Source: Morinoia aosen (taxonomy: Eukaryota > Arthropoda > Malacostraca > Amphipoda > Talitridae). From it: DNA of 64,000 nucleotides. The stretch is from contig CM059571.1 of NCBI GenBank assembly GCA_030386875.1, positions 24,236,355 to 24,300,354 on the forward strand, read 5' to 3'. Each line of letters begins with the position of its first letter. The stretch's first letter is position 1. Made by a program: the position numbers and the translations under genes. Positions 10,652-22,494 of the stretch are shown one piece after another. The notes below the pieces were generated by a model. It did not search any database. It saw only the letters and a program-made list of their open reading frames with translations, and was not told the DNA's origin.

Positions 10652-12171
10652 ATGCCCGAAATTATTTGTATCCCTGTATTATTCTTGACTATATTTTAAT
10701 TAAACTTTCAGTTGGCTTCATTTCTTCACAAATTTAAAGCTAAGAAAATGCAAATAAAATTAGTAGTCATAATAAAAGAAACGGAAAAAAATTACAAATA
10801 TTTCAGAGACTTGCTCCAACATTAGTTCTGTAAAAGGCAAAGCACCTTCATATATCACGGAACTGAATATGGAGCTAGTCTCCGAAACGTTTTTGATTTA
10901 TCGTTTCTTCTAATATATTGACTCATTTTATTCGCATTTTCTTCGTTTGTACATTCTTAGTGATTCTGCGATACAAGCAAAGTGAACATCTACTTTTCTT
11001 CGTAATGCTTGAATTAAAAGTTATGCCGTGAAAAAATTTGAAATTAAAATTTTCAAATTATTTTATTTTATACACCGAATAAATTAGTGAAAATAAACAT
11101 ATATTTCGTAAAACTTTCTGTAAAACTTCTTCCACTTCTTCATGATTTTAGGGTCTCCTTTTAATGAAATTTTTCTTAATAATCCCTCGCAGATTTTCAA
11201 TAGGATTCATTTCAGGACTTAGGCTTAGCCTCTGCTAAACTTTACTTCTCAGCTATTCAACTACTTCTTGACATATTTTAGTGAGCTTGGTTTTCGTTAA
11301 TACATGGTTTTCGTTATCAAGAGTCCCAGATGAAGAGCTTTTACAGACTGCTTTAAATTTCACAATGAATTTTGATACATTGATCCTGTTTCGTAATTTT
11401 TTCAACTATCACAAGACTTTCAGTTCCCTTTGCCGAAAAACTACCCCAAAACGTACGACTTCCGGCATCATGTTTCACAGCTAGAATAGGGTTTGTCGGC
11501 TTGAAAGTTTTGCATTTTTTGGCCAGATAAAAAAATGTCCATGTGAATAAAAAATTCAACCTTCATCTCATCTGGCCCTAGAACCTATGGCCACAACATA
11601 GGTTTATTAACAGAACAATATCAGGCAAAAGCTAATTGGGCTTTGACGTCTCTAGCAATAAGAAGAGGTGTTTTCCTAGATCTATGTTCTTTCAGTCCTC
11701 TTTCTCAAGTGTTCAGTGCAGCGTTGATCTTGAAATGTCAATTTTTTCTTTGCTTAGATTCCGCAACGATTCTTTCCTTGTGATCCCCGGGCGACTAACT
11801 TCTTGCACCACTCGTCTTGCCGATAGGGGTGGGAGCTTTTCTATTCTTCTCCTTTCTGCAAGGTTTTGAATGGGGCTAAACTTTTTGTGCTTCCGTATAT
11901 TGCTTTGAACTTTTTATTGAGGGGTATCGAATTGCTTCGAAATTTAATATTAGCCACATCCATTTTTCTGTCTAAAATTTACCCTGTTAACTTGGTGCTG
12001 AGCTCCTATTTCTTCACCATATTGTGTTGACTGATGGTTAAGTTAAAATGAGGAATCTTCGAGAATATACTGGAATATCAACATTATTAAATTAAATTCA
12101 TGTTAATATAATGGCATAGAAAAATTAGTTTGCTTCATTTTTAAAGAGGGGTACGAATAGCTTTGAACATT
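10652..12171 (-). mobile_element. Tc1-like DNA transposon, decayed, IR/DR-type ends
   Basis: The left end (about 10,652-10,680, cgaaattatttgtatccctg) is the inverse of the right end (about 12,145-12,171, gaggggtacgaatagctttg). A related motif, gaggggtatcgaattgcttc, sits about 235 bases inside the right end at 11,917-11,936, in the same orientation. Paired direct repeats within an inverted terminal repeat are the IR/DR layout of many Tc1-like transposons. The internal left copy is uncertain (perhaps 11,046-11,080). The length of about 1.5 kb is normal for the family, and the transposase remnant lies between the ends on the minus strand. Confidence 0.75.
11104..11880 (-). pseudogene. Tc1-like transposase remnant
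   Basis: On the minus strand the start-proximal part (about 11,870-11,700) reads SARRVVQEVSRPGITRKES and ISRSTLH, like the Tc1 N-terminal helix-turn-helix region. About 11,670-11,550 gives ARDVKAQLAFA and GPDEMKVEFF, the counterpart of the WSDESKFE block. The open frame 11,353-11,559 gives AVKHDAGSRTFWGSFSAKGT, matching the VKHGGGSVMVWG...SA.G block. About 11,210-11,143 gives SPEMNPIENLRGIIKK, matching the SPDLNPIENLWG motif that holds the last catalytic Glu. These occur in family order but in different frames with stops, so no product is expected. Confidence 0.85.
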
Positions 12172-12507
12172 TTGTGTATGGCATTTTTGTTAACAACTGT
12201 TTTAAATATTTTTTCAATAGCCATGAATTTGCGTTCTCTCCTAGCACATTTTCGAAACTATTAATAGAATCATTACGACGAAAACAAATCTGTTGATGGT
12301 TCTATTTGAATATATTCAAGAATGATGTAGATGAAACCTGTACCTGAAAAATATTGTAAGACCACTAAAAGCACTGCGACGATGGCATGAAGCGACAGGG
12401 ATTTAATAACCCATTCCACGTTTCAGAAGTGACCTGCTGCTAGAGTTACAGTAATTCGATATATTCCAATACTGTACTTCCAGCAGTACACAGCTAGGTG
12501 TTTGCAG
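12172..12507. other. short spacer between two DNA transposons
   Basis: Nothing recognised. It separates the Tc1-like right end from the mariner-derived fold-back. Confidence 0.5.
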
Positions 12508-13399
12508 TACAGTAGTATACACGGAGCTTAAAATGAAAATAATACGATTAACAAACTATTTCCTGCATTTTTATTCTGTTTCGATTATATTCAACGTTGA
12601 AGGCTTTTCAACAAATGTTATATGTTTTGGTAAAATATCTTCACAAAAATTTAACTGCAATTACTTTACTGGAGGCTCTCAAAAACATGTTTGCGTAGGA
12701 AAGTCAAACATGAAAAGGTCACGCCATAATTTAACTTTATTTTAAGTTCTTGAAAAAGATTTCTCCACGCACTTTTGAGCTCATGATCTCATCGATGAAA
12801 CAAATCCTTTGATTAACTGTTGATTATTTTGTTTTACTTTGACTTCTGTAATGATTCTTTCTTTCAATTCTTAAGAGTCTTGAGGGGGACTAGAATATGC
12901 TATCATCTTCAAGTGAATTACATGGTGCTAGAACTGAGGATTATACCAAGAAATTGAGTGGCCTCCAAGATCTCCAGATCTAGCACTGTGAGATTATTTT
13001 CTGCAGGAACACTTTGAGATGAAGGTATATTCTAGTCCCTCTCAAAACATTTAGAAATTGAAAGCAAGAATCATTACCGAGTTCAATTTACAAAAAACTG
13101 ATCGTTCATGCCAAGGGTGAGTGAACACATGTTATTGCGAATTTTTCTAAAACTTGAACTAAAGTTATATTGTGGCGTATACATTTTATAGGTTAACTTT
13201 CTCGCACAAACATGTTTCTGAGAGCCTTCATCGTTAATTACTGGTGAATGTTTTTGAAGATATTTTATCCAAACGTATAGCTTCTTTTGACAAAACGCTT
13301 AACGAAGAATATTGTCGAAACATATCAAAACTGCTGTAAATAATTTTTGAATTTAATCCTTTTTCATTTCGGGTTCCATTTTTCGTGAGACAACCTGTA
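12508..13399. mobile_element. fold-back of two mariner 3' ends, head to head
   Basis: The left arm (about 12,508-12,942) is the reverse complement of the right arm (about 12,945-13,399), imperfect but clear over nearly its whole length. The right arm on the plus strand encodes EIEWPPRSPDL, then HFEMKVYSSPSQ and LKARIITEF, and then the terminal sequence ending agacaacctgTA. The left arm, read on the minus strand, gives HLKMIAYSSPPQ and then the same terminal sequence back to TACAG at 12,508. Both arms therefore carry only the transposase C-terminus plus the right terminal repeat of the family at 4,269-6,275. The outer ends are TACAG and CTGTA, consistent with TA target sites. The central spacer is only a few bases. 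Confidence 0.85.
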
Positions 13400-14032
13400 T
13401 ATTAGAAAAGAGTTACCCAAGCGTAACCAAGTGAAAGTGAACCAAGAGCCATTAATAACCTGAGTAACTCGGATACGGGCCACACTCACTTGAGCGGGCT
13501 GCTGTGGCGACGGACGTGCACACAGCAGCCGAGGCAGGCAGGCAGTCCGCTGCTGTGTTCCATTTTGAGCCCCGCGTTGTGGGGTCAGCTTTAAGCGCCG
13601 CCGGCAGCACGCGCCGCAGCACCGCCTCCGGCTACCGCCGCTGCCGCCGCTGCTGCTTCTGCTGCTGCTGTTGTTGCTGCTGCTGCTTGAGTTGTTCTCG
13701 TTGTTGTTAGTGTAGTTGCCGGGGCTGGTATAACTGTTGCCGCTGCTCATGATAGTGTTGTTGCTGCTGTTGGTGTTCTTATTGCTACAATTGGAGCTGA
13801 TGCTGTTATTTTTGTTACTGCTGATTAAGCTGCTGTTGGTACAGTTTGTGCTGCTGCTTGAATTGAAACTGTCGTTGCTGTGGCGTTCATGCCGTTGCGC
13901 TCCAGTTCTTATAGCTCCTGTGACAGTCGTAAGCATCAGAAGCTCCTGAAAAACAGCAAGTTTCTCATCTGCAGTTCGTCTCAAAACAATGGTAAAAATC
14001 TCTAACGAATCTTCCGCTTGTCTCCTTCTCAA
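13364..14032 (-). CDS. 222-codon open frame across triplet repeats, doubtful gene
   Basis: The frame has a short N-terminal stretch (FTIVLRRTADEKLAVFQELL), then about 110 residues rich in Ser and Asn, then Arg/Cys/Ala-rich sequence. Ser/Asn-rich tracts occur in many insect regulatory proteins, so an exon is possible. Against a gene: the tract is simply the translation of a degenerate (CTG/GTT)n block that is open in several frames, the last dozen codons lie inside the mariner end, and I see no conserved domain. I rate it probably non-coding. Confidence 0.15.
   Translation of the reverse strand: MRRRQAEDSLEIFTIVLRRTADEKLAVFQELLMLTTVTGAIRTGAQRHERHSNDSFNSSSSTNCTNSSLISSNKNNSISSNCSNKNTNSSNNTIMSSGNSYTSPGNYTNNNENNSSSSSNNSSSRSSSGGSGGSRRRCCGACCRRRLKLTPQRGAQNGTQQRTACLPRLLCARPSPQQPAQVSVARIRVTQVINGSWFTFTWLRLGNSFLIYRLSHEKWNPK
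13640..13880. repeat. degenerate CTG/GTT triplet-repeat tract
   Basis: Runs of ctgctgctgttgttgctgct and interrupted gtt/ctg triplets extend over about 240 bases, densest at 13,645-13,690. The patch upstream (13,480-13,640) is GC-rich (gccgccggcagc and similar). The interruptions keep period three, as expected of an old trinucleotide microsatellite. Confidence 0.85.
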
Positions 14033-15770
14033 TGACTTTTAAATGAGTCTTATTATGTTCAACTTGAAATTAGATCGTACACGCAAGATTTATGTTCATA
14101 TACATGTTCGAGCATTCTAGGTTGCTTGCCCGTAATGTTTCAATTGTCTTAGTTTTGTTTCTTAAAATTTTTATTTTTAAAATTACCTCGTGTCTCTTAC
14201 AAACATCGGCTCCATCATTTGAAGTCAAAAGCATTACTCCGAATAACTTAAAATATCCCAATATAAAGCACTGCATAATTTTTCACTGTTCATTTCCATG
14301 GCATGAGTTCAATAACCTGCTCAAATTCATGCTGGTTTGTCCTAACAGGGTGACTAACGAGCTAATTATTCTCTGCAAAAGACTCGTTTCCACTTATTTA
14401 TCCATTGAGGTTAGCGACTACCACCAACAACTGAAGTTATCACTAATTAATGTCATTATTTATCGCCGCATATTGACATATATATTGTTTGCGTACATAT
14501 TTGATGCTGCTTGAGGACATATTCATCTCCTCTCGTGTACAAATTCATCAAAACTGTGAACGTATTTATCAACAAACATACATGTAAATATTTTAATCAC
14601 ATGTATCTAAACTTTTCTCAGCTCGCATAAATATTTATCGCTTTTTCTGCACATTAACTGCAATGCTGAATGAAAAGTCATCGCCACATGTGCAATTTTT
14701 GTTGCCCTGTGTGTAAAAATTTGGCTCAAAGCTGCGTATTGCCTTCTGCATTTATTATTTTTTCATCAGAGTTGGTTCATACGTATTCTTTGATTCAAGT
14801 TGTAATTTATTGTTGTCACCGGCATAATTCAGGGGAAACACGAGACTCAAGATTTCAATGAACTTGAGACGCGTGAAATCGGGGGATCAGAATTCCCGAG
14901 ATGTAACTCTACGGACATTAAAACTAATATTTAATTTACTTTTCACTGATGAAGCCCGATATGTTTTCATCGACTTTAATTTTTGAACTCGATCATCAAG
15001 AAATGCAGTTGTTACTTGCTGCGTACTCAACTCTGATACAGCTGATGAAGACACCACATTAAATATCTAGCCCGAAGTGGGCGACAGCAGCGGCATGTGT
15101 CGGGCAGGACAAGCATTAACAGCGAAGGCAGCCTTTCTCAGCAGGCATTCATTTACTTGCATAATTACGCTCTAGTATTGCGTTAATATTTTTATCCAAC
15201 CAAAAATATCATGTGAAAATGTCAAAATTTTCCTAGTATCATTGTTCAATGCAGCGTTGCAAATTAGCAAAATGAAAATAGTGATATCATCCTCACTTTG
15301 AGGGTAATTATAAATTCGACGAATTGCAATATATTTTGTAGAGTGAGAACACAAAGTAAATTCACGCTAATTTATTTGTTTTGCATAAGTAACGTGTTCT
15401 TTTCATCTAAGATATCTTGTTATTCTGGTCGTACAGACCATGTTTGATTCAAAAGTAGGTGCATGCCAAGTTGTCAGGAGGATGTGAAATGCCATCTACC
15501 TGACTTCTCTATAGTGGAAAGCTCAAAGACAGAAAGAAAGTTTCAGGCAGAGCGATGGAAGTTTACGAATAAGGGCAAGGAAAAGAGGGAAAAATAGTGA
15601 AAAATAAAAACGCGGAATGGAAAAACATCATGATAAGAAAAAACACTGAAATGAATAGAGCAGAAGGAAGTACGATATAAATTCGAATGAGAAAGACAAC
15701 AGAAAAGGATGAAGGACAACATGGAAGGAAGGCGTGTCACGGCCCAGCGCCTAAGGAGATCAATACGCAC
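14033..15770. other. anonymous AT-rich sequence
   Basis: It holds a 140-codon plus-strand frame (14,092-14,514), hydrophobic and Leu/Ile-rich, with no motif I recognise. One or two frames of this length are expected by chance in a window this AT-rich and this long. Nothing else is supported. Confidence 0.5.
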
Positions 15771-16440
15771 AGCCTAAGGTGGAGTAAGCACCATCTGAAG
15801 CCGCGGGGCATTTGCGGCACGCGCTCGAGCCCGGCAGCGTATAATTCTGGTGTCGCCAAACTGGGCTATTTTGAGGTCATCTCAGCAGCTGTGGATGTGA
15901 GATTTGTAGATTTGAGTTACACGTGTTGAGGGGATCAACGGCACGCATTAACTTATGTTCGAGGGCTCATAATCGAGTTGGATTACAAGCATGGCGCTGA
16001 CTGGCACCACAGTGACAAGCTGCAGCTGCTGCAGCTACTCTGGACGCCATATTGCCGCGGGGGCTGAAGAGCAATTTTCTCCCTCTGGCGTTTGCCCCCA
16101 GAATGCTCCCTGGTCTCGGCTGCCCCCTCACTGCATCTGGAGTCAGCGCAATCTTGCACGCTCTCGCGCATCGCGCCGCGGACACAATTACAGAGAGTGG
16201 CCGGCCTGTCGACTGCATCAAAGGGACCAGCGTCGTGTCATCGAACCGTTCACTTATTTTCGCCAAGTTGGTGACACTCTTTGCAATTTGTTCGAGGGAC
16301 TGGGGAAATCCTCAAGCTTTTATGTACATTTCATTGCAGCGATCGCGTTTCGAAGAATGGGGTTGAAAGCGCAGTCAGGTGCGTCCAGCCAAGTGAGAAA
16401 GTACAAAGAGGAAAAGCTGCCGCCAGAATAAAGAGTATGC
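15770..16440. other. GC-rich patch with overlapping open frames
   Basis: A marked rise in GC and CpG within AT-rich surroundings, including agctgcagctgctgcagct near 16,019. Open frames overlap on both strands: 15,991-16,431 plus (146 codons), 16,052-16,366 plus and 15,967-16,266 minus. GC-rich DNA has few stop codons, so the frames are weak evidence. The patch could be an old promoter or exon, or an unrecognised repeat. No domain is visible. Confidence 0.35.
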
Positions 16441-18968
16441 GCTAAATGAGGAGCATTCAGACCTGATGCAGCCTACGATCAATGAACTATCTTATTTGGA
16501 CAGGGAGAATTAACTAGAGTGATAATTCCCGTTGTGCGAATTTGGCACCTTTTGTTTACGTGGTTTCTTTGCGCTGTGATGAAACTATGCCCCATCATTT
16601 GCCATAATGTATACCGACTTTAGTTCAGAGTCGCATGCTTTGCTTTTTCTTTTCAGCTTTTAGCTTCTGATTCTACTTAATTTGTCCAGAGTATGTAACT
16701 TATCTAAGCTAACATTTATAAAATTGAAATTCAGGAATGATCTATTTATGCCATGAGTCAACCATTAATACTCGTATCTGTGAACTAGATCGACAAAATA
16801 TCATCACAGCTTTGAATCTAACTTATAATTTACAGTTTCCTTCAACAACTTGGTTTTCTAATGATATAAGGTGAAAATAAAATTGGCATTAACAGTTTTC
16901 ATTTATATGAAGTTTTTTTTTGAGTAAATGATGTTCTGGAAATTTGGGTTTAAATACTCTCATCAAATTTGCTTGAGTGTGCATTGCCTCCTTGCGCTAA
17001 CACATGAGCGTTGTATTATCAATCATAAATTATCCGATACTTTTACACATGGCAATTCAGAAATTTTCTGATGTTCAATATCGATTCAGTGCGCTATTTT
17101 CCTGAAGCTACGATGAAGGGATGTAACCAAGTACGTGAGTCCTCGAACTGTACAGGTGCGCAGTGCAGGGTTGCGCTTCAGAGAAAACTGAAACTTCCTC
17201 CTGCACACCTTGCAAATTTTCACTGCAGTATCTTGTACTGTTTAAGGGAAAATTATTGATAATTATGAGTCAACGTATATTAGTATTATTCTGAGCTTTA
17301 CAGTCAGAACAAAAGAAGGAGAACAAAAAAAGCTCGTACCACATTCGGGATACATGAAAAGCAAGAAAACGAATTCGAGCCCACCAGAAGTCATGGCGGC
17401 ACTATACGCCGAATGTTCCTACGAAAGAATAATAAAATAGAAAGAAACTACGAATCAAATCAGCGACACCTTCAAAATCCCACGGGTGTGCTTGCAGACA
17501 CAAAACACAAAGATTTCGAGATGATCATTTTGGTGTTTCAGAGTCCCTTATTGCACGAATCAAATAATTTATTTTGATTGAATAAATAGTTCATTTTTTC
17601 TACCAATTTTCGTGAATAATTTTGTTGGCGTTCATATCCCTCCAGAATTGACTGATTTTTCTTGGTCAAGTAACTTTAAATTGACTTATTGCGGATGGAG
17701 CTTTTCTCCAAATCGTTTTGCAATATAAATTGATTCATGGTTTATCTGTTTTTTATATCTATTTCTGCCTATCTGAATTTTACAGGAATTTGATTTCCTT
17801 AACAAAAATTGAGCGACCAAACTTCGAGCTTGACACCAGCCCATGCAGGGTTTTCAACCTTTAATTTATCGTCATGGAAGCTGGGTCAAGGGTAAAGAGT
17901 ATAATGCAGTTAACGAGTTGGATGACATTATCACAATGCAGGATCTGGCCCGACAGCAAGAAGGCCATTGGGTAAGGAAGGAGTTTTTGTGCCCGTTGAA
18001 CGGTATATCGGCTGGGACTTGTCTGGGGTGCTATTCTGCGTCCTGGGGTGAGCACTCCTAACTCTACTGCTCGCTTGCGCTTTGTCCAAGTAGGAGCTGG
18101 ATGGTCAAAAATTTGACCTTGTCATTTACAATGGCACTGCTGGCAGCGTAGTTCTTCTGAATCGTTCTTTAAATGAACGTACGCTGTCAGGGGTAAAGCC
18201 ACAATGAAGCAAGACTTTTGGAAATCTGGCCCACAACCTTTTAACACTTGATCACCTGATAGAAGTTTTAAAGCCGCAAGGAAAATTTCGAAGTTTTATT
18301 TTTATTTTGATCGTTGTGCTTAATTTTACAAGAGATTTCAATTTTGTGTCTTATATCAGAGGCTTACAGCTTACTCGGACTGCAAACTTTCACCTTGTTC
18401 ACATTTTTATGAAGAGAATAAGTTTTCAACGCGCACATTAATTTTGCAAGAACGGACCAATGAGGACCGAAGCGTACTGAAGACTAACCATTAACTCTCA
18501 CTTATTTAAAATCTACATTTTACTGCTAAAGATTCCTTGAAAATGCACAGAATTTTACTCAACTCTAAGAAGTTAATTTATTCCTCAGGCAATTATTCAT
18601 GAACATCTTTGATTTTTCCAAGGCGTTCATTTTGGAAAGTTTTCCAATTTGTGCAGTTTCTTCAGAATGCAAAGTACGTGATTTCAAGACGCTGTAGTAT
18701 GCACAAGGACCTCTTAAGTGCACAGTGTGTTGAGATTAATGAAGAGTCCCGAGGCAGTTGGCGGAGTCCTGCAGTGAACTAATTTAAACTGGACGTGCAA
18801 AAAGCGCCGAGTTGGACTAATGCTGCTGCTGGTTCCGGGGGTGACTGAGAGGGCAAGCGGAGGGAGGACGTGGGACAGTAATGTATTATAGAATTGGGAG
18901 GGCGAGTGAGAGGGAAAAATCACGAAAGAAAAGTAAAATCAGTAGTCCTGAAATGCAGAAAGAATGCA
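16441..18968. other. anonymous sequence
   Basis: No gene, RNA or repeat recognised. Short frames at 17,071-17,259 and 17,843-18,061 lack motifs. Confidence 0.5.
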
Positions 18969-19112
18969 AGACAACTGTCTAGGTGCAGAGCAACTGTGTA
19001 GGTGTAGAGAAATTGTCAAAGCGCATGGCAACTGTCTAGGAACAAGGAAACTGTCTAGGTGCGAGGCAATTGTCAAGGTGTGAGACAGCCGTGTAGGTGC
19101 ATGGCAACTGCC
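18969..19112. repeat. degenerate tandem array of about 19 bp
   Basis: About seven to eight imperfect copies of a unit like caactgtctaggtgcgagg, with endings alternating between gcagag, gtagag, gcatgg and gcgagg. The minus-strand open frame across it (18,939-19,223) is repeat translation, not a supported gene. Confidence 0.8.
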
Positions 19113-21041
19113 TTTGGGGGATGGCTGGGTGACAAAATTCAGTCCCAGAGCATGAAGAAGTGAGCGTGTTCTAAAGGTGGCGTGCTCTTGAAGTGAAGTG
19201 ATCACCTGATGGCATTTGCACATTTCAAGTTTTCAAGTAAACAAGGAACCTATAAAATCTCTATGTGAAGTTGAGGCGTCGAGTGTTAGTAGCCGTTAGC
19301 AAACGCATATAGGCCGTGAAAGCTTTCAAGGGTAACTTGGTTGATCTTCATCAAATGATTAACGTGAATATCGATTGATTTCCTCCATATATTCAATACT
19401 ACGCATAAATTTTGCGAGCAATCATTAATTCGATTTCATTATTAGACCTAGAATTCTTGCAGAAGCGCGTAAATGTCGTAAAAATGAAGGTGCGGTATGT
19501 TATTTAGTGAAGTGCCCTCTTGGTGTAATCGCGAAGAAAAATTCTCAATTATTTATTCATACAGAGGTCGCATGTAAATAATTAGACTGCTCAGAAACAC
19601 AAAATTGTACAAAACATGGTATTCATTGTACTTAAGATGTGCTGTGCTGCAACTACAGCTCGTTAATCATGCGTCTGCACGGCACGAGTTTAACATGTTT
19701 TTTTTATGCCTACTACGAAGAAAAAGTGATATAATTAATCAAGTTCAAGGAATGGCTTAGTTACATCCTTACGCAATTTCATAATATGTGGTTTTGATCT
19801 TACTGACTAGATTTCAATTTCGCGAGAGTGAATAGAGTGAACTTGAATGTACATATCTCGTAATAAATTGAAAAACTGAATTTATAAAATGAAAATTTAT
19901 TTTCTATAATGTATAAGAAGCTAACTGATTAAAATTAAGTCACTTCATGTCTTGCATACAGAGGCAGCTTGCGCCGTGGCTAATGGAAGCGAGACAGATA
20001 TGTCACAAGCTTCTGTCACCTCGAATGCAGTCTCGTTTCTCGACATCGCCTGTTTGTTTGGGGTCCTAAAGCGCGTTTGCCTCACGCCTTCACCTCTCGT
20101 TGGTGAACGCGAAGCTACATTCATTCAACTTACATTTATCGATTGAAAAGAACCAGAGTATATTGGAGATGCAATAATATTCTATTGGTCATTTTCCTGC
20201 TTGTGTGTTTGTGTTGAAAGAGTTTAAACATTGGGTATGGGAATCATTTAAATGCTCCTCTCGCAGTACTTGAAGCAACGATGACTAGGTTGAATTATAC
20301 AACTTCGTTGCGATCAGTAACATCATTGCGGTGTCAGGTTGCGTAGTTTATGTAGTAGCTCTGTATAAAAATTATTCGATCACACCAGTCATAGTGTGTG
20401 GTCACGTTTATGAGGAACAATAAACTACGGCAATCAACGTACGTAACTTCGCTCTCAAGGATCAGTACGCCGTAATTCACATACATCGTCTACGAGAATC
20501 ATTATACAGAATACACAAGGATATCGAATTTATTCCATGCCGTGCTCACTCGTACGAAATCGTTTGTATCTGACGAGGTTTGGCTTCGGTAAAGATGGCC
20601 GCGGGGCACAGGAAATCTTTCCCTTCTTATGAATACTTCGAAAACAAAGTCAATGAAGCCCAGGGGCTGAGCGGGGGCAGCAGAGCGTTATGCCCACCGA
20701 GCCTCTGCACAATTCTTCCTTCCAACTTCAGTTCCACAAAACTCGACCAAAAAGCGTGCCACTTTTTGTTGTTTCAAGTAATAAGGCGCGTATTGTTTTG
20801 TGGTGAGCTCGATGCTTCGATGCTTACACGCGCGATTCTTAGGCAAACTACTGCTTCTACTAAGTTTGAGAAATTCTTAAGCCGACGAATCTTTTTGGAA
20901 GAATATTGTAAACGTTATTGTGAAGTTGGTATAATCGAATGAGCCATGTATATGAATTAGTTTTATACCGCATGCTCGTCTCTCAGGGAAATGATGAATT
21001 ATGTTAAATTGAGGTCGGATTTGGGGACTAATTAAGCACTT
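19113..21041. other. anonymous sequence
   Basis: No element recognised. The plus-strand frame 20,580-20,942 (120 codons, beginning MASVKMAAGHRKSF) shows no domain and sits partly in a slightly GC-richer stretch. I leave it uncalled. Confidence 0.5.
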
Positions 21042-21073
21042 ATCAGAAGCTAAGCACCTGCGTAGCTTCTGAT
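21042..21073. repeat. perfect 11-bp hairpin
   Basis: atcagaagcta (21,042-21,052), a 10-base loop, and tagcttctgat (21,063-21,073). The arms are exact reverse complements. No adjoining T-run or gene suggests a terminator or UTR role. Confidence 0.85.
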
Positions 21074-22494
21074 GTTGTTCATGTCGTGACACTAAGTATC
21101 TTTATGGTGCAACATTGAAGCAGTTTCCTAATTTAATAATAACAATTCTGATGTGAGAATTTGAGTGAACTAACCATTGTTATGTCTTATGTATACCGGC
21201 ATTGCAATATTTCTCGGTAAATTGTAGTGTCAACGACCTTACCACTGTACCCATGTAGCAGTAAATTGAGACGTAATGGGACAAGCTGGTTGACTGACAA
21301 TCATCATGTGAGGTAATAGATGTAATTAAATCAAGTTAACATTATGTGAATTTCAATAACATTTTCCATCTTTCATTCTGTTTGAGATACCAGGTAAGTT
21401 AATTTTAACGACTTTACCTGATGAGGGAGGCTAAACAAGTTTGTAGATTTGGAAGCAATTACTTACACTGCATCCGTTTAGTAATTAAAATTCTTGGCCT
21501 TCTTGACGTTATTTACTTGGCTGTCCCTGCACCGCTTGCGTAAGACGCTGTGTTAGAGCTACTAATATTTAGCCAAGAAAGAACCAGTTTGCTAACTAAC
21601 CTTTGCAGCAGCGGATATTTCGAGGCTGTGGTGCGTTTCATCCCTTTGAAGTTCTCACAAGAGAAGCAGCATGAAGAATGCGCGTACTCTTTATATCGGT
21701 ATACTACTTTTCCGTTGTTTCTTTTGTTTGTCAATTACAATTGGCAAATTTCCATTGAGAAAGCTATGAGAACGAATTGTGGAACAATAAAAACACTTAT
21801 TATAGTATGCGCATAATTGAAAATACTGCAGTTTAAATTTCATCGAGAAGAAAATTCTTCTGTTTAGGTAATTTTCAAGTTTTTCAAGTCTGATTGTAGA
21901 ATTGAGGAATGACAGCGTTCTTACCAACCTTTTCAGGGCTTAGCTGTACTGGTTGTGATGTGAAACTTATTGTTCAGTCATTTAAAAGTAGGATAATTAA
22001 CGCGAAATAAATTTGAGGACATTAGAGCAAGACTCACTCGCCAGTATGAACAAATTTTTTAAATCCATGTAAACAATATTCGGAGAATTTGGAATTTAAA
22101 ATACCTTAAAGGAGAAGCTTTTATTTTTTCTGAGATAGTTCTCCTCTATGTGAATACGTCGTTTGGTAAAATGTCGCATCCCTGTCGTGTTGACGCCAGG
22201 AAACAGAGCTTCTGAAATTGAAATTAACTAACGAACAACAACGCGGACAAGTACTTCTGAAAAATTTTCAACCATTCATTAATGAAAATCAGAGAAATAT
22301 TCAATTCTAGAATGAACTTTAACACACAATAGCTGAAACAGGTTTTTACAATTCAATGGCTGTGGGTTATTTTATTAGCACTTTCCTTTCATTTGAATTC
22401 TAATTTGGCTGCTGGTATCGTGAGTGTCTCGCCTGAAGTTCTCACCCGGAGCCGGCATGACTAAACGCGTGCCTCTTCAGGGAGACCATGTGTG
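21074..22494. other. anonymous AT-rich sequence
   Basis: No gene or element recognised. The overlapping short frames near 21,513-21,927 on both strands have no motifs. Confidence 0.5.

Noticed and set aside
14092..14514. 140-codon hydrophobic plus-strand frame
   Set aside because: Length is near the chance maximum for this composition and window size, and no domain or consistent codon pattern was seen.
20580..20942. 120-codon frame beginning MASVKMAAGHRKSF
   Set aside because: No recognisable domain, and nothing nearby supports an exon.
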